Source of the DNA: Archangium sp.
GTDB lineage: Bacteria; Myxococcota; Myxococcia; Myxococcales; Myxococcaceae
Direction of reading: 5' to 3'
NCBI GenBank assembly: GCA_016792935.1
Contig: JAEUJS010000652.1
Location: 1 to 51,693 of the forward strand
Length of the DNA stretch: 51,693 nucleotides
In this document: positions 35,001-40,252 of the stretch, in pieces
How positions within the stretch are numbered: the first letter of the stretch is position 1
How the letters are laid out: each line of letters starts with the position of its first letter
The notes under the pieces: model-generated
The model's database searches: none
Told to the model about the DNA's origin: nothing
The model's input: the letters and a program-made list of their open reading frames with translations, nothing else
Translations under genes and position numbers: made by a program

Positions 35001-35208
35001 GGTCGACGAGGCCGAACGCGCGGAGCGTTCCGTTGTTCTGGCTCGTGGTGTCCATCGGGATGATGAGCGAGCCCGACGCGAACGCCGTGACGACGGCCTG
35101 TCGCTGGGCGGCGACTGGCGGTTTGGGTTCGTTGGCTCCCTCGACTTGCTGATCCGGAGCACACGCCGCCAACGCCAGCACCACGACTCCAACAACTCGC
35201 TTCGTCAT
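26026..35208 (-). CDS. Giant Ig-repeat surface protein read through into an OmpA-family outer-membrane protein
   Basis: One 3060-residue open frame. Part 1: lipoprotein signal (VGVVVLALAAC), an N-terminal domain (about 25-410), a DUF11-like domain (about 425-510; YSNTGPATAYSASIVDVLPA), 22 Ig-like modules (about 520-2405), then GCGCGTTENSAFALFGMAAL and an Arg cluster, a MYXO-CTERM-like sorting tail (about 2418-2450). Part 2: a second signal-like segment (FLPLAALIIASGARAQ, about 2470), a barrel-like region, TSP type-3 calcium repeats (DxDxDGxxD pattern), and a C-terminal OmpA peptidoglycan-binding domain (IEGHTDSQGKHDKN; EGREQNRRVEF). Two proteins appear fused at a family A element (27814-27852). 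No stop, and no start codon for part 2, lies at the junction. Likely adhesin plus envelope anchor. Confidence 0.85.
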   Translation of the reverse strand: MTKRVVGVVVLALAACAPDQQVEGANEPKPPVAAQRQAVVTAFASGSLIIPMDTTSQNNGTLRAFGLVDRLLRANVPVHRIALTGKPAGGTDFTVTATQRESGAALGSVAYRGGPFVIAAADATAAALLIVDNYLAADTVTNVHVATAAFNADVQRTLLAAPRIAVLRDGSEAIAYTMLNAANITDSTGATWTNASPGALTLAGVAGANGGAFDGTLFAGGQPTYDQLTSMHYDSPANNEVVREIRGWLDIGPSTHAFMSCEATTTFENNVNGRFLSDAGMINDDNNPPTPLTVLQTSSLFAQFDGTLTADTGSVESLGLPAGSNLYANSSVLIAQTGATLGSQMMWLTGYLDGNVNNGKVSYLTGHNYSTTLPISANPQTNGTRLFLDSLYETPAAFSGAQPVIALTKTAPARTNATNYTFTLNYSNTGPATAYSASIVDVLPAGTTFVSATGGGVHAAGTVTWTLGTLVSGASGSVTVTVTSAEGTFANQGRINYQVGLTPKFVLSNSTSTIVDRTSPDTTITAQPPLNTNSTSASFSFTATEAGSTFECSLDGAAFSACTSPQAYAGPLSNGSHTFQVRSTDLTGNVDATPASYTWTVDTIPPDTTITAQPPLISNSATSSFSFTATQAGSTFQCSVDGSAFSACTSAFATGALADGSHTFQVRAIDPAGNVDATPASYTWTIDTVRPDTTITSGPPANSNSSVSTFTFTSTEAGSTFQCSIDGGAFVACSSPLVTAALADGPHTLQVRAIDAAGNVDLTPASRSWTIDTVPPDTSITSGPSGTTASTSATFAFTSPDATATFQCSLDGAPFTACASPNNLTGLADGSHTYQVRAVDPSGNVDPTPASRTWTVDTTAPNTSFTATPPAVSNSANASFSFTSTEAGSTFECSLDGAAFTACTSPRAFTGLSDGSHTMRVRATDAVGNVDATPAAFTWTIDTTPPDTVFTSTPPANSNSTSATFVFNATEAGSTLQCSLDGAAFAACTSPQTLTGLSVGSHTFRARAVDAAGNIDPTPASFTWNVDVTAPDTTFTATPPAASASSNASFSFTSTEAGSTFECSLDGAAFTVCTTPRALSGLTDGSHTFRARAIDPSGNVDATPASFTWTVDTTAPNTTFTATPPAVSNSANASFSFTSTEAGSTFECSLDGAAFTACTSPRAFTGLSDGSHTMRVRATDAVGNTDATPASFTWNIDTTPPDTVFTSTPPASSASSSATFAFNATEAGSTLECSLDGAAFTACTSPTTLTGLADGSHTFRTRATDAAGNVDPTPASFTWTVDTAPPDTSFTSTPPALTSSSTASFAFTSPEAGALFECSLDGAAFTTCTSPQSLSGLADGAHTYRVRAVDALGNADPTPASFTWTVDTTAPDTTIVTGPPASTSSQSATLTFTSSEAGSTFECSLDGAAFSACTSPLVVNGLAEGAHTVRVRSIDAAGNVDPTPATHSWTVDRTEPDTSIAMGPVGTTSSTTATFTFTSTEPGSTFECSLDGGAFSPCPAAHTLSGLADGSHTLAVRSIDPAGNVDSTPATRTWTVDTSVPDTTITSAPSGTVNVSTASITFTSNEPGATFECSLDGAAFAACPSPHALSALNDGLHTIAVRAVDAAGNVDPTPATASWTVDASEPDTVIATGPTGSTSATDATFTFTSTKANSTFECSLDGAAFTACTATTTFNNLADGSHTLSVRAIDPGGNVDSSPATRTWTVDTDLPETTIVTAPPAFTNSSSASFTFSSDETGATFECSLDGAVFAACPTPHALMNLSNGLHVLLVRAVDTAGNIDASPAVATWTVDTVAPNVPLITEPVENAVTGALPRFGGMAEPGSTVTVTVNGNTVCTATATSSGTWSCTGTTPLAAGMQTATATSTDAAGNVSMPSLPRAFTVDTGAPDTVITSAPPALTNSGSATFNFAADRMGATFECSLDGAAFTACTPSTLMVADGTHRLEVRAVSNGVVDPSPAVATWTVDTMSPAAPVITSPTANSTTSSTPTFTGTSEPGATVSVSLDGTVICTVTADANGNFSCAAPSALSSGAHSVTATATDPAGNVSQPSTPVPFTVDASLLDTAIIAGPSGTVRSTTADFAFTSTVLGSSFECSLDGAAFVSCNTPTTFTGLSDGQHTLEVRAVNGTNTDSTPATRTWTIDSTAPMPPVVTTPADGSTVYTRTPRFSGTAEPGSTVRVSVDDQEVCTAITGTNGMWTCDSTTTLAAGDHRVSATATDAAGNVSAPSVPNDFTIVIPNVMVAITSPADGTLTKDSTPTITGTATPGSTVTVFVDGMAIGTTTADAMGNWTFTPTTPLADGEHTITARAEFMGYTSPTSGPVKVTIDTRPPMVTTTTDQPNTETPPVITFTSDEPNVTYECSIDGGEFKPCSSPFDTTPAGDGNHSLVVRATDAAGNSSETTVTWTVTAPIVTERPNVIVRGGGCGCGTTENSAFALFGMAALLLLARRRERRAPSPRTLSPRERGPLRRGARFLPLAALIIASGARAQVAGFEVERLDLNPGASTGLITPTGDVMQRGQWRVSLVGHYQHDPLVLFREDTNQRVGSIVGSRITAHLMGAWAPVDWLEVGLQLPIVAFQRGDDLNTWGVNAISTAGMGTPWVTGRFALLKQANKMPLDLAVQLGIGLPFGSPAAYTQVNPLAVAPRVSAGRDFTPWLRLGTEVGFIVRGSAAGSPGPGITENSTASTFTWAVSALGTHAASKLRGELTVRGLVDLTHGVPGTEVLLGVRYPVHKWVEIFALGGPGFGALPGTPAFRAMAGVAVGPPIEPAKPVCDATASDEVLRRDCSALDLDADGVLNANDQCLRVPGAASRQGCTIPDTDGDGLHDEDDQCVKEPGPRERKGCPIRDRDKDTVEDAVDACPDEAGPVERNGCPVRDRDGDTVEDDKDECPDEAGLVERRGCPVKDGDQDGVEDVIDNCPTVKGAVDNAGCPEAEKQLVVISGEKLVIKEKVFFATGKSVVLPRSFKLLDNVAKVLTNHPEVELVRIEGHTDSQGKHDKNVKLSQARAEAVKAYLVKKGVAPERLKPVGFGPDQPTATNDTPEGREQNRRVEFNFEHLKH
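27735..27955 (-). other. Fusion junction: MYXO-CTERM-like tail, family A element, second signal peptide
   Basis: Reading on the minus strand: a Gly-Cys-rich motif, a hydrophobic helix and ARRRERR (27955-27862), the family A element encoding APSPRTLSPRERG (27852-27814), then RRGARFLPLAALIIASGARA (about 27810-27750). This is what the end of one exported protein and the beginning of another would look like if stop and start were lost. Confidence 0.7.
27814..27852. repeat. Family A palindromic element at the fusion junction
   Basis: GGCCCCCTCTCCCTCGGGGA is followed by GAGGGTTCGGGGTGAGGGAG. CCCTCTCC pairs with GGAGAGGG. It lies wholly inside the giant open frame. Confidence 0.8.
28000..33660 (-). 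repeat. Tandem Ig-like module array, 22 units of about 240-280 bp
   Basis: Eighteen modules follow the pattern PDTTI-x-GPP, AGSTFECSLDGAAF, C-TSP, DGSHTFRVRA and DAAGNVDPTPASFTWTVDT. Four near the C-terminal end follow a different SPAxG/GTAxPGSTVTV pattern. Modules 5-6-7 and 8-9-10 pair up (APNTSFTATPPAVSNSANAS twice), indicating duplication of a three-module block. The DNA is also strongly conserved, especially around the GAGCACTCGAAGGTCGAGCC segment. Confidence 0.88.
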
Positions 35209-35402
35209 CTGGTCTGATCTCCAAAAGTCCACCGCGGTCATAACGCGGCGGAATCGGCCGGCGAGAAAGTGGAGATCAGTGGGTAAATCTTTGCAATCGA
35301 GTCAAAAGTCACATGGGTCGAATTCCACGTGTGCGCTGGTCGAGGTTGATGTGGGACGCGCACAGAACGGGGTGGATTGATCAGCTGTGACTGATCAGCC
35401 GA
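35209..35402. other. 194-bp gap between the orphan lipoprotein and the giant gene
   Basis: It contains the downstream end of the lipoprotein transcript and presumably the promoter of the giant gene on the minus strand. The only structured feature seen is the TGATCAG/CTGATCA hairpin at 35378-35397. No clear promoter hexamers were identified. Confidence 0.4.
35378..35397. terminator. TGATCAG-CTGTGA-CTGATCA hairpin
   Basis: A perfect 7-bp stem with a 6-nt loop lies 5 bp beyond the stop of the lipoprotein gene (minus strand). There is no T-run, so it may be an attenuated or factor-dependent terminator. Confidence 0.4.
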
Positions 35403-37013
35403 TCAATAGGGGATCGGTCGCTCGTACGGACGAGCCGGCTCTGCCTCGTCGTCGCTGATGAACGTGATGACCTTCTTCGCATCGTCGATCTCGAGCTTGC
35501 AGCCGAAGTTGCGCGCGCGCGTGATGCCCTTCGGCAGCGCACACACCCAGGAATCGACGGAGAGCTCCGTCGCTGAGCACGCGTCGTATTCATCAGCAGG
35601 CGAGCCTGCTGGGAGACGCGGCTCTCCCTCTTCTTCGATTTGCTCTTTGGTCAGCACTTTTCGCTGCGGGTACTTCCACTCGTAGAGGCGGCGCGCGTTG
35701 CGCGAGAGCAGGTCTTCGGGAAGCGGGCCTTGCACCTTCGCCGCGAGCAACAGGAGCGGACCCCAGTCGGGGTACTGCGGCACGTCTTCGCCCTCGGCTT
35801 CGTCCGGGGTGGTGACGACGTTGCGTTTGAGCGCGCGCGCCAGCTGTGCGTCGGTGCACAGCGGGCGGCGTTGATCATCGAGCGGGTTGACCTCGACGTC
35901 GCTTTCCTCGTCGGTCTCGGCGGGGCGGCACCGCAGCTCGACGTTGCACTTCACGCTCTCGAGAATCGGCACTACCCACGGGCACTTCACCTTCCTGGTC
36001 GCGATGACCGCGAGCGCCGAGAGCAACGTCTCTCCCACGCCTCCGCCGTCGTAGTACGGGTCGGTCAGGTTCTGGTGCCAGTGCGACTCGAGGACCTCGC
36101 ACGCCGCGGTGTCGAGCCCTTTGGGGTCGAGCTCGAGGAGCTCTTCGACGCCACCCGGGTCGGTGACCGAGCTGGCGATGACGCCGTCGAGCAACGCCTT
36201 CGCGTACACGTCTTTGTGCTGCGGGTGGGCGCGGAACCAGGCGCGCGCGAGCGAGTCACCGTCCTGCACCTGCAGGGCGAGGCCGTCGACGACCTGCTGT
36301 TGATCAGCCGGCTTCAACCGCGCGAGCGCCTTGTCGAACGCTTCGATGTCGCGGAGCAGCTGGCCACCGCGAGTGAGCGCGTCGCGGAGGTGCTCTTCGG
36401 GGTTGGGGTCGGTGCGCATCAGCAGGTCGAACTCTTTTGACGAGAGATCGAACGACACCGAGTCGAGGTGCGAGAGCAACGTGGGCACGCGCGACCAATC
36501 GGGCGTGTCGTCGGGCAGGAGCGGACGCCCGGTCACGACCGACCCCGCGTTCCAGACCTGTTCCTGCGTGAGGAGTCGGCCGTCTTTCAAGAAGAGGAGC
36601 CAGCCTTCGTCGCCGAGGTGAATCACCACCCGGGTCTTGCCGCTGTCGAAGAAGATGCGCGCGGCTTTTCGCGGCTCGCGCGTGAGGATGGCGGTGTTGG
36701 TGCGCATGCGCTGGAAGTCGCAATGCGCGATGGTCGCGGCGCCCGTGAAGGCGATGGGGAGATCAGCGCTCTCTCCGATCGAGACGTAGGTGCAGCCGTC
36801 GCGGGCGGATTTCGAGAACCAGCAGCTCACCTTGTCGGTGAACGCGGGAATGGTGCTGCACTGTTTCTCGACCTCGACGTCGACCACGCGCACCGAGACG
36901 TGGAGCGGAGTGGTGACGTCAGCGATGCGGGGATGGGTGCGTTCCTGAGCGCAGGCCGTCAGGAGGAGGAGAAGGGGCAAGAAACCGCGCACAGCGTTCA
37001 AACGTAGTCTCAC
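35403..37013 (-). CDS. Orphan lipoprotein, about 536 residues
   Basis: The GTG at 37013 gives MRLRLNAVRGFLPLLLLLTAC, a lipoprotein signal; a second GTG at 36992 is equally possible. The mature part has an N-terminal beta-rich domain (about 25-190, several cysteines: CSTIPAFTDKVSCWF, KSARDGCTYVS) and a long helical region (about 200-460; DALTRGGQLLRDIEAFDKAL; VEELLELDPKGLDTAACEVL). I recognise no family. A family C palindrome encodes LPAGSPADE near the C-terminus. It lies immediately upstream of the giant surface protein on the same strand, but the 194-bp gap suggests separate transcription. Confidence 0.75.
   Translation of the reverse strand: MRLRLNAVRGFLPLLLLLTACAQERTHPRIADVTTPLHVSVRVVDVEVEKQCSTIPAFTDKVSCWFSKSARDGCTYVSIGESADLPIAFTGAATIAHCDFQRMRTNTAILTREPRKAARIFFDSGKTRVVIHLGDEGWLLFLKDGRLLTQEQVWNAGSVVTGRPLLPDDTPDWSRVPTLLSHLDSVSFDLSSKEFDLLMRTDPNPEEHLRDALTRGGQLLRDIEAFDKALARLKPADQQQVVDGLALQVQDGDSLARAWFRAHPQHKDVYAKALLDGVIASSVTDPGGVEELLELDPKGLDTAACEVLESHWHQNLTDPYYDGGGVGETLLSALAVIATRKVKCPWVVPILESVKCNVELRCRPAETDEESDVEVNPLDDQRRPLCTDAQLARALKRNVVTTPDEAEGEDVPQYPDWGPLLLLAAKVQGPLPEDLLSRNARRLYEWKYPQRKVLTKEQIEEEGEPRLPAGSPADEYDACSATELSVDSWVCALPKGITRARNFGCKLEIDDAKKVITFISDDEAEPARPYERPIPY
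35594..35611. repeat. Family C palindrome (copy 3), in coding sequence
   Basis: An exact copy of CAGCAGGCGAGCCTGCTG inside the orphan lipoprotein gene. On the coding (minus) strand it contributes to LPAGSPADE. Confidence 0.85.
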
Positions 37014-37017
37014 CTGA

Positions 37018-37060
37018 TTCCCTACCCAACGGCATCGCCCCAGGGGGCTTTGCTGCTGGG
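37018..37060. repeat. Family B palindromic element (intergenic)
   Basis: CTACCCAACGGCATCGCCCC is followed by AGGGGGCTTTGC. This is the only family B copy outside a coding sequence, lying in the 79-bp gap between the divergent lipoprotein and GspE-N genes. Confidence 0.75.
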
Positions 37061-37092
37061 GTTGCGACACCGCCCACCGCTGGTAAGTCTCC

Positions 37093-37944
37093 ATGCCCAT
37101 GCCCCCTCCTCCAGTGCGTCGCACGCGGCCCCGCCTCGGTGAGCTGTTGGTGAGCATGGGCTATCTGACACCCGAACAGCTGGAAGGGGTTTCAGCGCAT
37201 CAACGTCAGTGGGGCATGTCGTTCGGTCGAGCGGCCATCGCGCGCGGGTTGTGCACCGAGGCGCAGATCGTCAGCGCGCTGTCGCGGCAGACGGGCATTC
37301 GGGGCATCGATCTCGAGAAGGAACAACAGGCGCCCGAGGTGCAGGGGCTGCTCAAGCTCGAGGGCGCACAGAAATTGCGGGCGGTGTGTCTGCGGCTGAC
37401 GAACCACACGTTGTTGGTGGCGATGGCGGCTCCGGCCGGGCTCGCGGAGCAGGATCAAGTTCGCACGCTGACCGGCAAGTCGCGCATCGAGGTGGTCATC
37501 GCGTCGGACCTGGCGATCGATCGCGCCATCGCGCGCTTCTACGGGCTGCCGTACGAGCAGACCGACATGTCCACCGCGGCGAACCAGCGCGAGCTCGCTG
37601 GGTATGCGGGGAGCTCGGCAGTCGCGGAGTCTGGCTACAAGGGCTCGTCTCCGTCGCAGTCGGGCGTGGACATCCCGGGCTTCGAGCCGACGGGCGCGCC
37701 GTACTCGGGCTCGTCACCATCGCAGTCGGGGTACCGCGGTTCGTCTCCTTCGCAGACGGGAGTGCCTGCGCCCGGAAATCCGGTTCCGCCGAAGCGGCAT
37801 GAGTTGTTCGATGCGATTGGTTTGTCCGCGCGCGCGGCCGACATGGTGCAGCGCATGGGCAAGTCGAACAACCTCGGCGTGCGCGAGGTCATCGCGCGCG
37901 TCGTCGAGCAGTGGGCGGCGAACATGCTCAAGAATCAGAAGTAG
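37093..37944 (+). CDS. Stand-alone GspE/PilB N-terminal domain protein
   Basis: 283 residues. Residues about 12-160 match the T2SSE_N/MshEN domain of secretion and pilus ATPases (LGELLVSMGYLTPEQLEGVS; GLCTEAQIVSALSRQTGIRG; IASDLAIDRAIARFYGLPYE). No Walker A/B ATPase domain follows. Instead there is a linker with three GSSPSQSG units (about 183-225) and a short helical C-terminus (LFDAIGLSARAADMVQRMGK). MshEN-like domains bind cyclic di-GMP in some ATPases, so a nucleotide-sensing adaptor for type IV pili or type II secretion is possible but unproven. No other secretion gene is nearby. Confidence 0.83.
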   Translation: MPMPPPPVRRTRPRLGELLVSMGYLTPEQLEGVSAHQRQWGMSFGRAAIARGLCTEAQIVSALSRQTGIRGIDLEKEQQAPEVQGLLKLEGAQKLRAVCLRLTNHTLLVAMAAPAGLAEQDQVRTLTGKSRIEVVIASDLAIDRAIARFYGLPYEQTDMSTAANQRELAGYAGSSAVAESGYKGSSPSQSGVDIPGFEPTGAPYSGSSPSQSGYRGSSPSQTGVPAPGNPVPPKRHELFDAIGLSARAADMVQRMGKSNNLGVREVIARVVEQWAANMLKNQK

Positions 37945-38245
37945 CGCTCACGGAGCTCTGACTTCAGCGCAGGCGCCATCGCGGCCGGAACGTGCGGTCA
38001 GTGTCGTGATGCGCCCGTCGGCGCGCAGCACGACGTCAGGAGCCAGCACGCGCGCCGAGCTGGTTCCTCTGAGTCAGATCAACGGCTGCGGCGTGTCGAC
38101 ATGCACCCTTCGGGCTGGTGATCAGGCGAAGTTCAGAATCGAGATGGACGAAAGTGCGGTCTAACCGCCGTTTTGTACATCTCGATTCTGGCGGCCTCCC
38201 CGGGAATGTCAGTGCTGCCTGGTAAGCATTCGTCCGGGGGCGCAC
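37945..38245. other. 301-bp gap with a long hairpin
   Basis: No convincing gene is seen. A minus-strand stretch around 37960-38060 reads as a plausible C-terminal end (VLAPDVVLRADGRITTLTAR) but has an in-frame stop just upstream, so it may be a relic. The main feature is the 57-nt inverted repeat at 38134-38190. Confidence 0.4.
38134..38190. promoter_or_regulatory. 57-nt nested inverted repeat upstream of the AbiEi/DUF559 gene
   Basis: CAGAATCGAGATG (38134-38146) pairs perfectly with CATCTCGATTCTG (38178-38190). Inside is a smaller perfect palindrome, GCGGT-CTA-ACCGC (38156-38168). It lies 55 bp before the start of the AbiEi/DUF559 gene and after the GspE-N gene. Its size and perfection suggest a protein-binding operator, a terminator for the upstream gene, or a small mobile-element end. 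Confidence 0.55.
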
Positions 38246-39163
38246 ATGGCGGACGAACCGGGGTTGTTGAGGCAGGCTGAGCAGCAACATGGAGTGCTCA
38301 GCTTCAAGCAGGTGTTGGCGTGCGTGAGTCGGCAGCAACTGAGGTATCGACTCGGCTGTGGGCGCTGGGAACGCGTTCACCCGCGGACGATTCGAATTCA
38401 CGGCGCACCGGCGACGTGGGAGCAGCAGATGCATGCGGCGAAACTCTGGCTCGGGAGCAAGTTCGCCTTCTCGCATCAGACGGCTGCGGCGCTTCACGGT
38501 CTGCGGAACTTCGAACGAGCGGCGCCCATCATTGCGACCGTCGAGCGCCGCCGCAGGAGCAGGACGGTTGAACTGCACCACGCAACGCTCCATCACAAGG
38601 ATCAGCGAATCGTCGATGGCTTCCCGGTGACGAGCGTTCCGCGCACGGCGATCGATCTCGCGGGTGTCCTCGACGGCGAGCAGGCCATCCGTTCGATGGT
38701 CGACGAGATGGTCTCGCGCCGGCTGATGTCACTCGACGTCTTCAAGCAGGCGCTCGATCGAAACGGCGGAGCGCGGGGCACTGCGTTCTTGCTCGAGCTT
38801 CTCCGCCTGTACGAGGGCGGCGACGGCGCGAGCGAGAGCGAGCTCGAGGACCGGGTCTTCGCGCTCTGTGACGAGTACCAGTTCCCGCGACCGAAGAAGC
38901 AGAAGGCCGTGTACGACGGGAAGCGGTTCCGGCGGCTCGATTTCCTCTTCGAGCTGTGGGGCGTCATCATCGAAGCCGACAGCTCGGCGCACCACTCGAG
39001 CCCAGAGGCGTTCGAGGCCGACCGGCAGCGCATCAACGCGCTCCATGCGCGCGGATTCATCGTGCTGCATTGGACGTGGAACGCGATCGAGGAGCGGCCG
39101 TACGAGCTCGTCGATGAGCTGCGCCGCGTGCTCGAGCTGCGCCAGTCGATGCTCGGCCATTGA
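38246..39163 (+). CDS. AbiEi-like winged-helix plus DUF559 (Vsr/PD-(D/E)XK-like) protein
   Basis: 305 residues. The N-terminal part (about 5-60; EQQHGVLSFKQVLACVSRQQ and RYRLGCGRWERVHP) matches the winged-helix AbiEi-antitoxin N-domain. The middle (FSHQTAAALHGL; VDGFPVTSVPRTAIDLAGVL) is typical of the same proteins. The C-terminus (about 195-300) is DUF559-like with candidate nuclease residues in SELEDR, RRLDFLFELWGVIIEADS, and FEADRQRINALHARGFIVLH. This architecture is best known from actinobacteria, which suggests transfer. No AbiEii toxin partner is adjacent, so a toxin-antitoxin role is doubtful; DNA binding or cleavage is more likely. It is cytoplasmic. Confidence 0.82.
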   Translation: MADEPGLLRQAEQQHGVLSFKQVLACVSRQQLRYRLGCGRWERVHPRTIRIHGAPATWEQQMHAAKLWLGSKFAFSHQTAAALHGLRNFERAAPIIATVERRRRSRTVELHHATLHHKDQRIVDGFPVTSVPRTAIDLAGVLDGEQAIRSMVDEMVSRRLMSLDVFKQALDRNGGARGTAFLLELLRLYEGGDGASESELEDRVFALCDEYQFPRPKKQKAVYDGKRFRRLDFLFELWGVIIEADSSAHHSSPEAFEADRQRINALHARGFIVLHWTWNAIEERPYELVDELRRVLELRQSMLGH

Positions 39164-39235
39164 CTCTGCGTCACGGCTCGTCGCACCGCATCTCGTCGCG
39201 CGCGTCGTGACAGCGCCGGCAGCTCAGCGCACTCC

Positions 39236-39742
39236 CTAGAAATTCGCGAGGAGCAGCGAGGGCTCGCTCGGCACCACCCAGCCGCTCGGCGGCGGAGGCG
39301 GAGGCGGAGGCGTGGCGTTCTGTTCCATGCGGCGGATGCGGTCATCGATCTGCCCTACACGCGCGGCGCCCGCACTCCGCGCGGCCAGCGCCGTCGCGAT
39401 CAACACGATGCCCGCCGCGACGGCACCGAGCCCCGCGAGGGTGATGATCAACCCGACCACGAAAGGCTCGACGAGGAAGTACTCGACCACGCTGAAGAGC
39501 ATGATGGGGAGCCCGAAGATGAGCGTGGCTCCACCGCCGATCGCGAGGAGCGCGATGCCTCCGCCGAGGCTCGGGCGGTTGTCGATGAGCCGCGCGCGTT
39601 CCATCTCGAGCTCGGTGCGCGACATCGTCTCGACGTCCATCAGCGGAGCGGCCGACGGCACGAGCCGCGCCGAGAACGACGACGGCGATTCTGAGAGAAG
39701 ACCACCGGAAGCCACCGAGAGCGTCAGCGCGAGCGCGAGCAT
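39236..39742 (-). CDS. Small membrane protein with Pro-rich tail
   Basis: 168 residues. Its signal-like N-terminus (MLALALTLSVASGG) is followed by a short helix (ELEMERARLIDNRPSLGGGI), two transmembrane helices (ALLAIGGGATLIFGLPIMLF; GLIITLAGLGAVAAGIVLIA), a basic helix (GQIDDRIRRMEQNA) and an eight-proline run before the C-terminus. I do not recognise a family; similar small proteins with this layout occur in myxobacteria. It overlaps the upstream membrane protein gene by 19 bp. Confidence 0.68.
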   Translation of the reverse strand: MLALALTLSVASGGLLSESPSSFSARLVPSAAPLMDVETMSRTELEMERARLIDNRPSLGGGIALLAIGGGATLIFGLPIMLFSVVEYFLVEPFVVGLIITLAGLGAVAAGIVLIATALAARSAGAARVGQIDDRIRRMEQNATPPPPPPPPSGWVVPSEPSLLLANF

Positions 39743-40230
39743 GCGGCGGAAGTTACCTGCACCGGGCCCGAAAGCGAGTTGCCGCGCAGTGACGGTTCCA
39801 GAAGCGCTCGACGTTCGACTCCGTGGCCATCTTCACGGAAGAACAATGGGCGGCCCAGCACCAGCGCGCCGAGAATCATCGCTGCGAGCGCCGAACTCTG
39901 GAGCAGGTTCTGACCGAGGTCGTCAACCCGCCACCACTCCCCGAGCCGCTTCGAGAGCAACTGGAGCGCGATGAAGCCCGCGACGCCTGCAGCCAGGGGC
40001 AGCGCTCCACAAGCGAGCCGATCTCGCGCCGACAGTTCGCTCGCGAGGCCGACCACGAGCGAGCCGATGATCGCGAGGCCCAGCAATGCGGCCGCCGTCA
40101 GCGGGAGATTCCGTTCGAAGAACGGGTTGATGGTCTCGTCCCGCAGCAGCTCCCACGGGTCGGGCGGAGGTGACGGCACGTACAGAGGACAGGCGAGCAC
40201 GCCGAACATGACGAGCGTGTTCGACACCAC
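39724..40230 (-). CDS. Small multi-pass membrane protein
   Basis: 168 residues from the GTG at 40230; a GTG at 40227 or an ATG at 40209 are alternatives. About four hydrophobic helices are visible (LPLTAAALLGLAIIGSLVVG; LACGALPLAAGVAGFIALQL; LAAMILGALVLGRPLFF). It overlaps the downstream membrane gene and follows the TolC-like gene by 22 bp, so it could be the last member of the efflux transcript. The function is unknown and the start is uncertain. Confidence 0.55.
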   Translation of the reverse strand: MVSNTLVMFGVLACPLYVPSPPPDPWELLRDETINPFFERNLPLTAAALLGLAIIGSLVVGLASELSARDRLACGALPLAAGVAGFIALQLLSKRLGEWWRVDDLGQNLLQSSALAAMILGALVLGRPLFFREDGHGVERRALLEPSLRGNSLSGPVQVTSAACSRSR

Positions 40231-40252
40231 GGCAGTGAGCTGGTTCCGCTGC

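Noticed and set aside
38246..39163. Type IV toxin-antitoxin system
   Set aside because: Only the AbiEi-like N-domain is present. There is no AbiEii nucleotidyltransferase gene on either side, and the C-terminus is nuclease-like instead.
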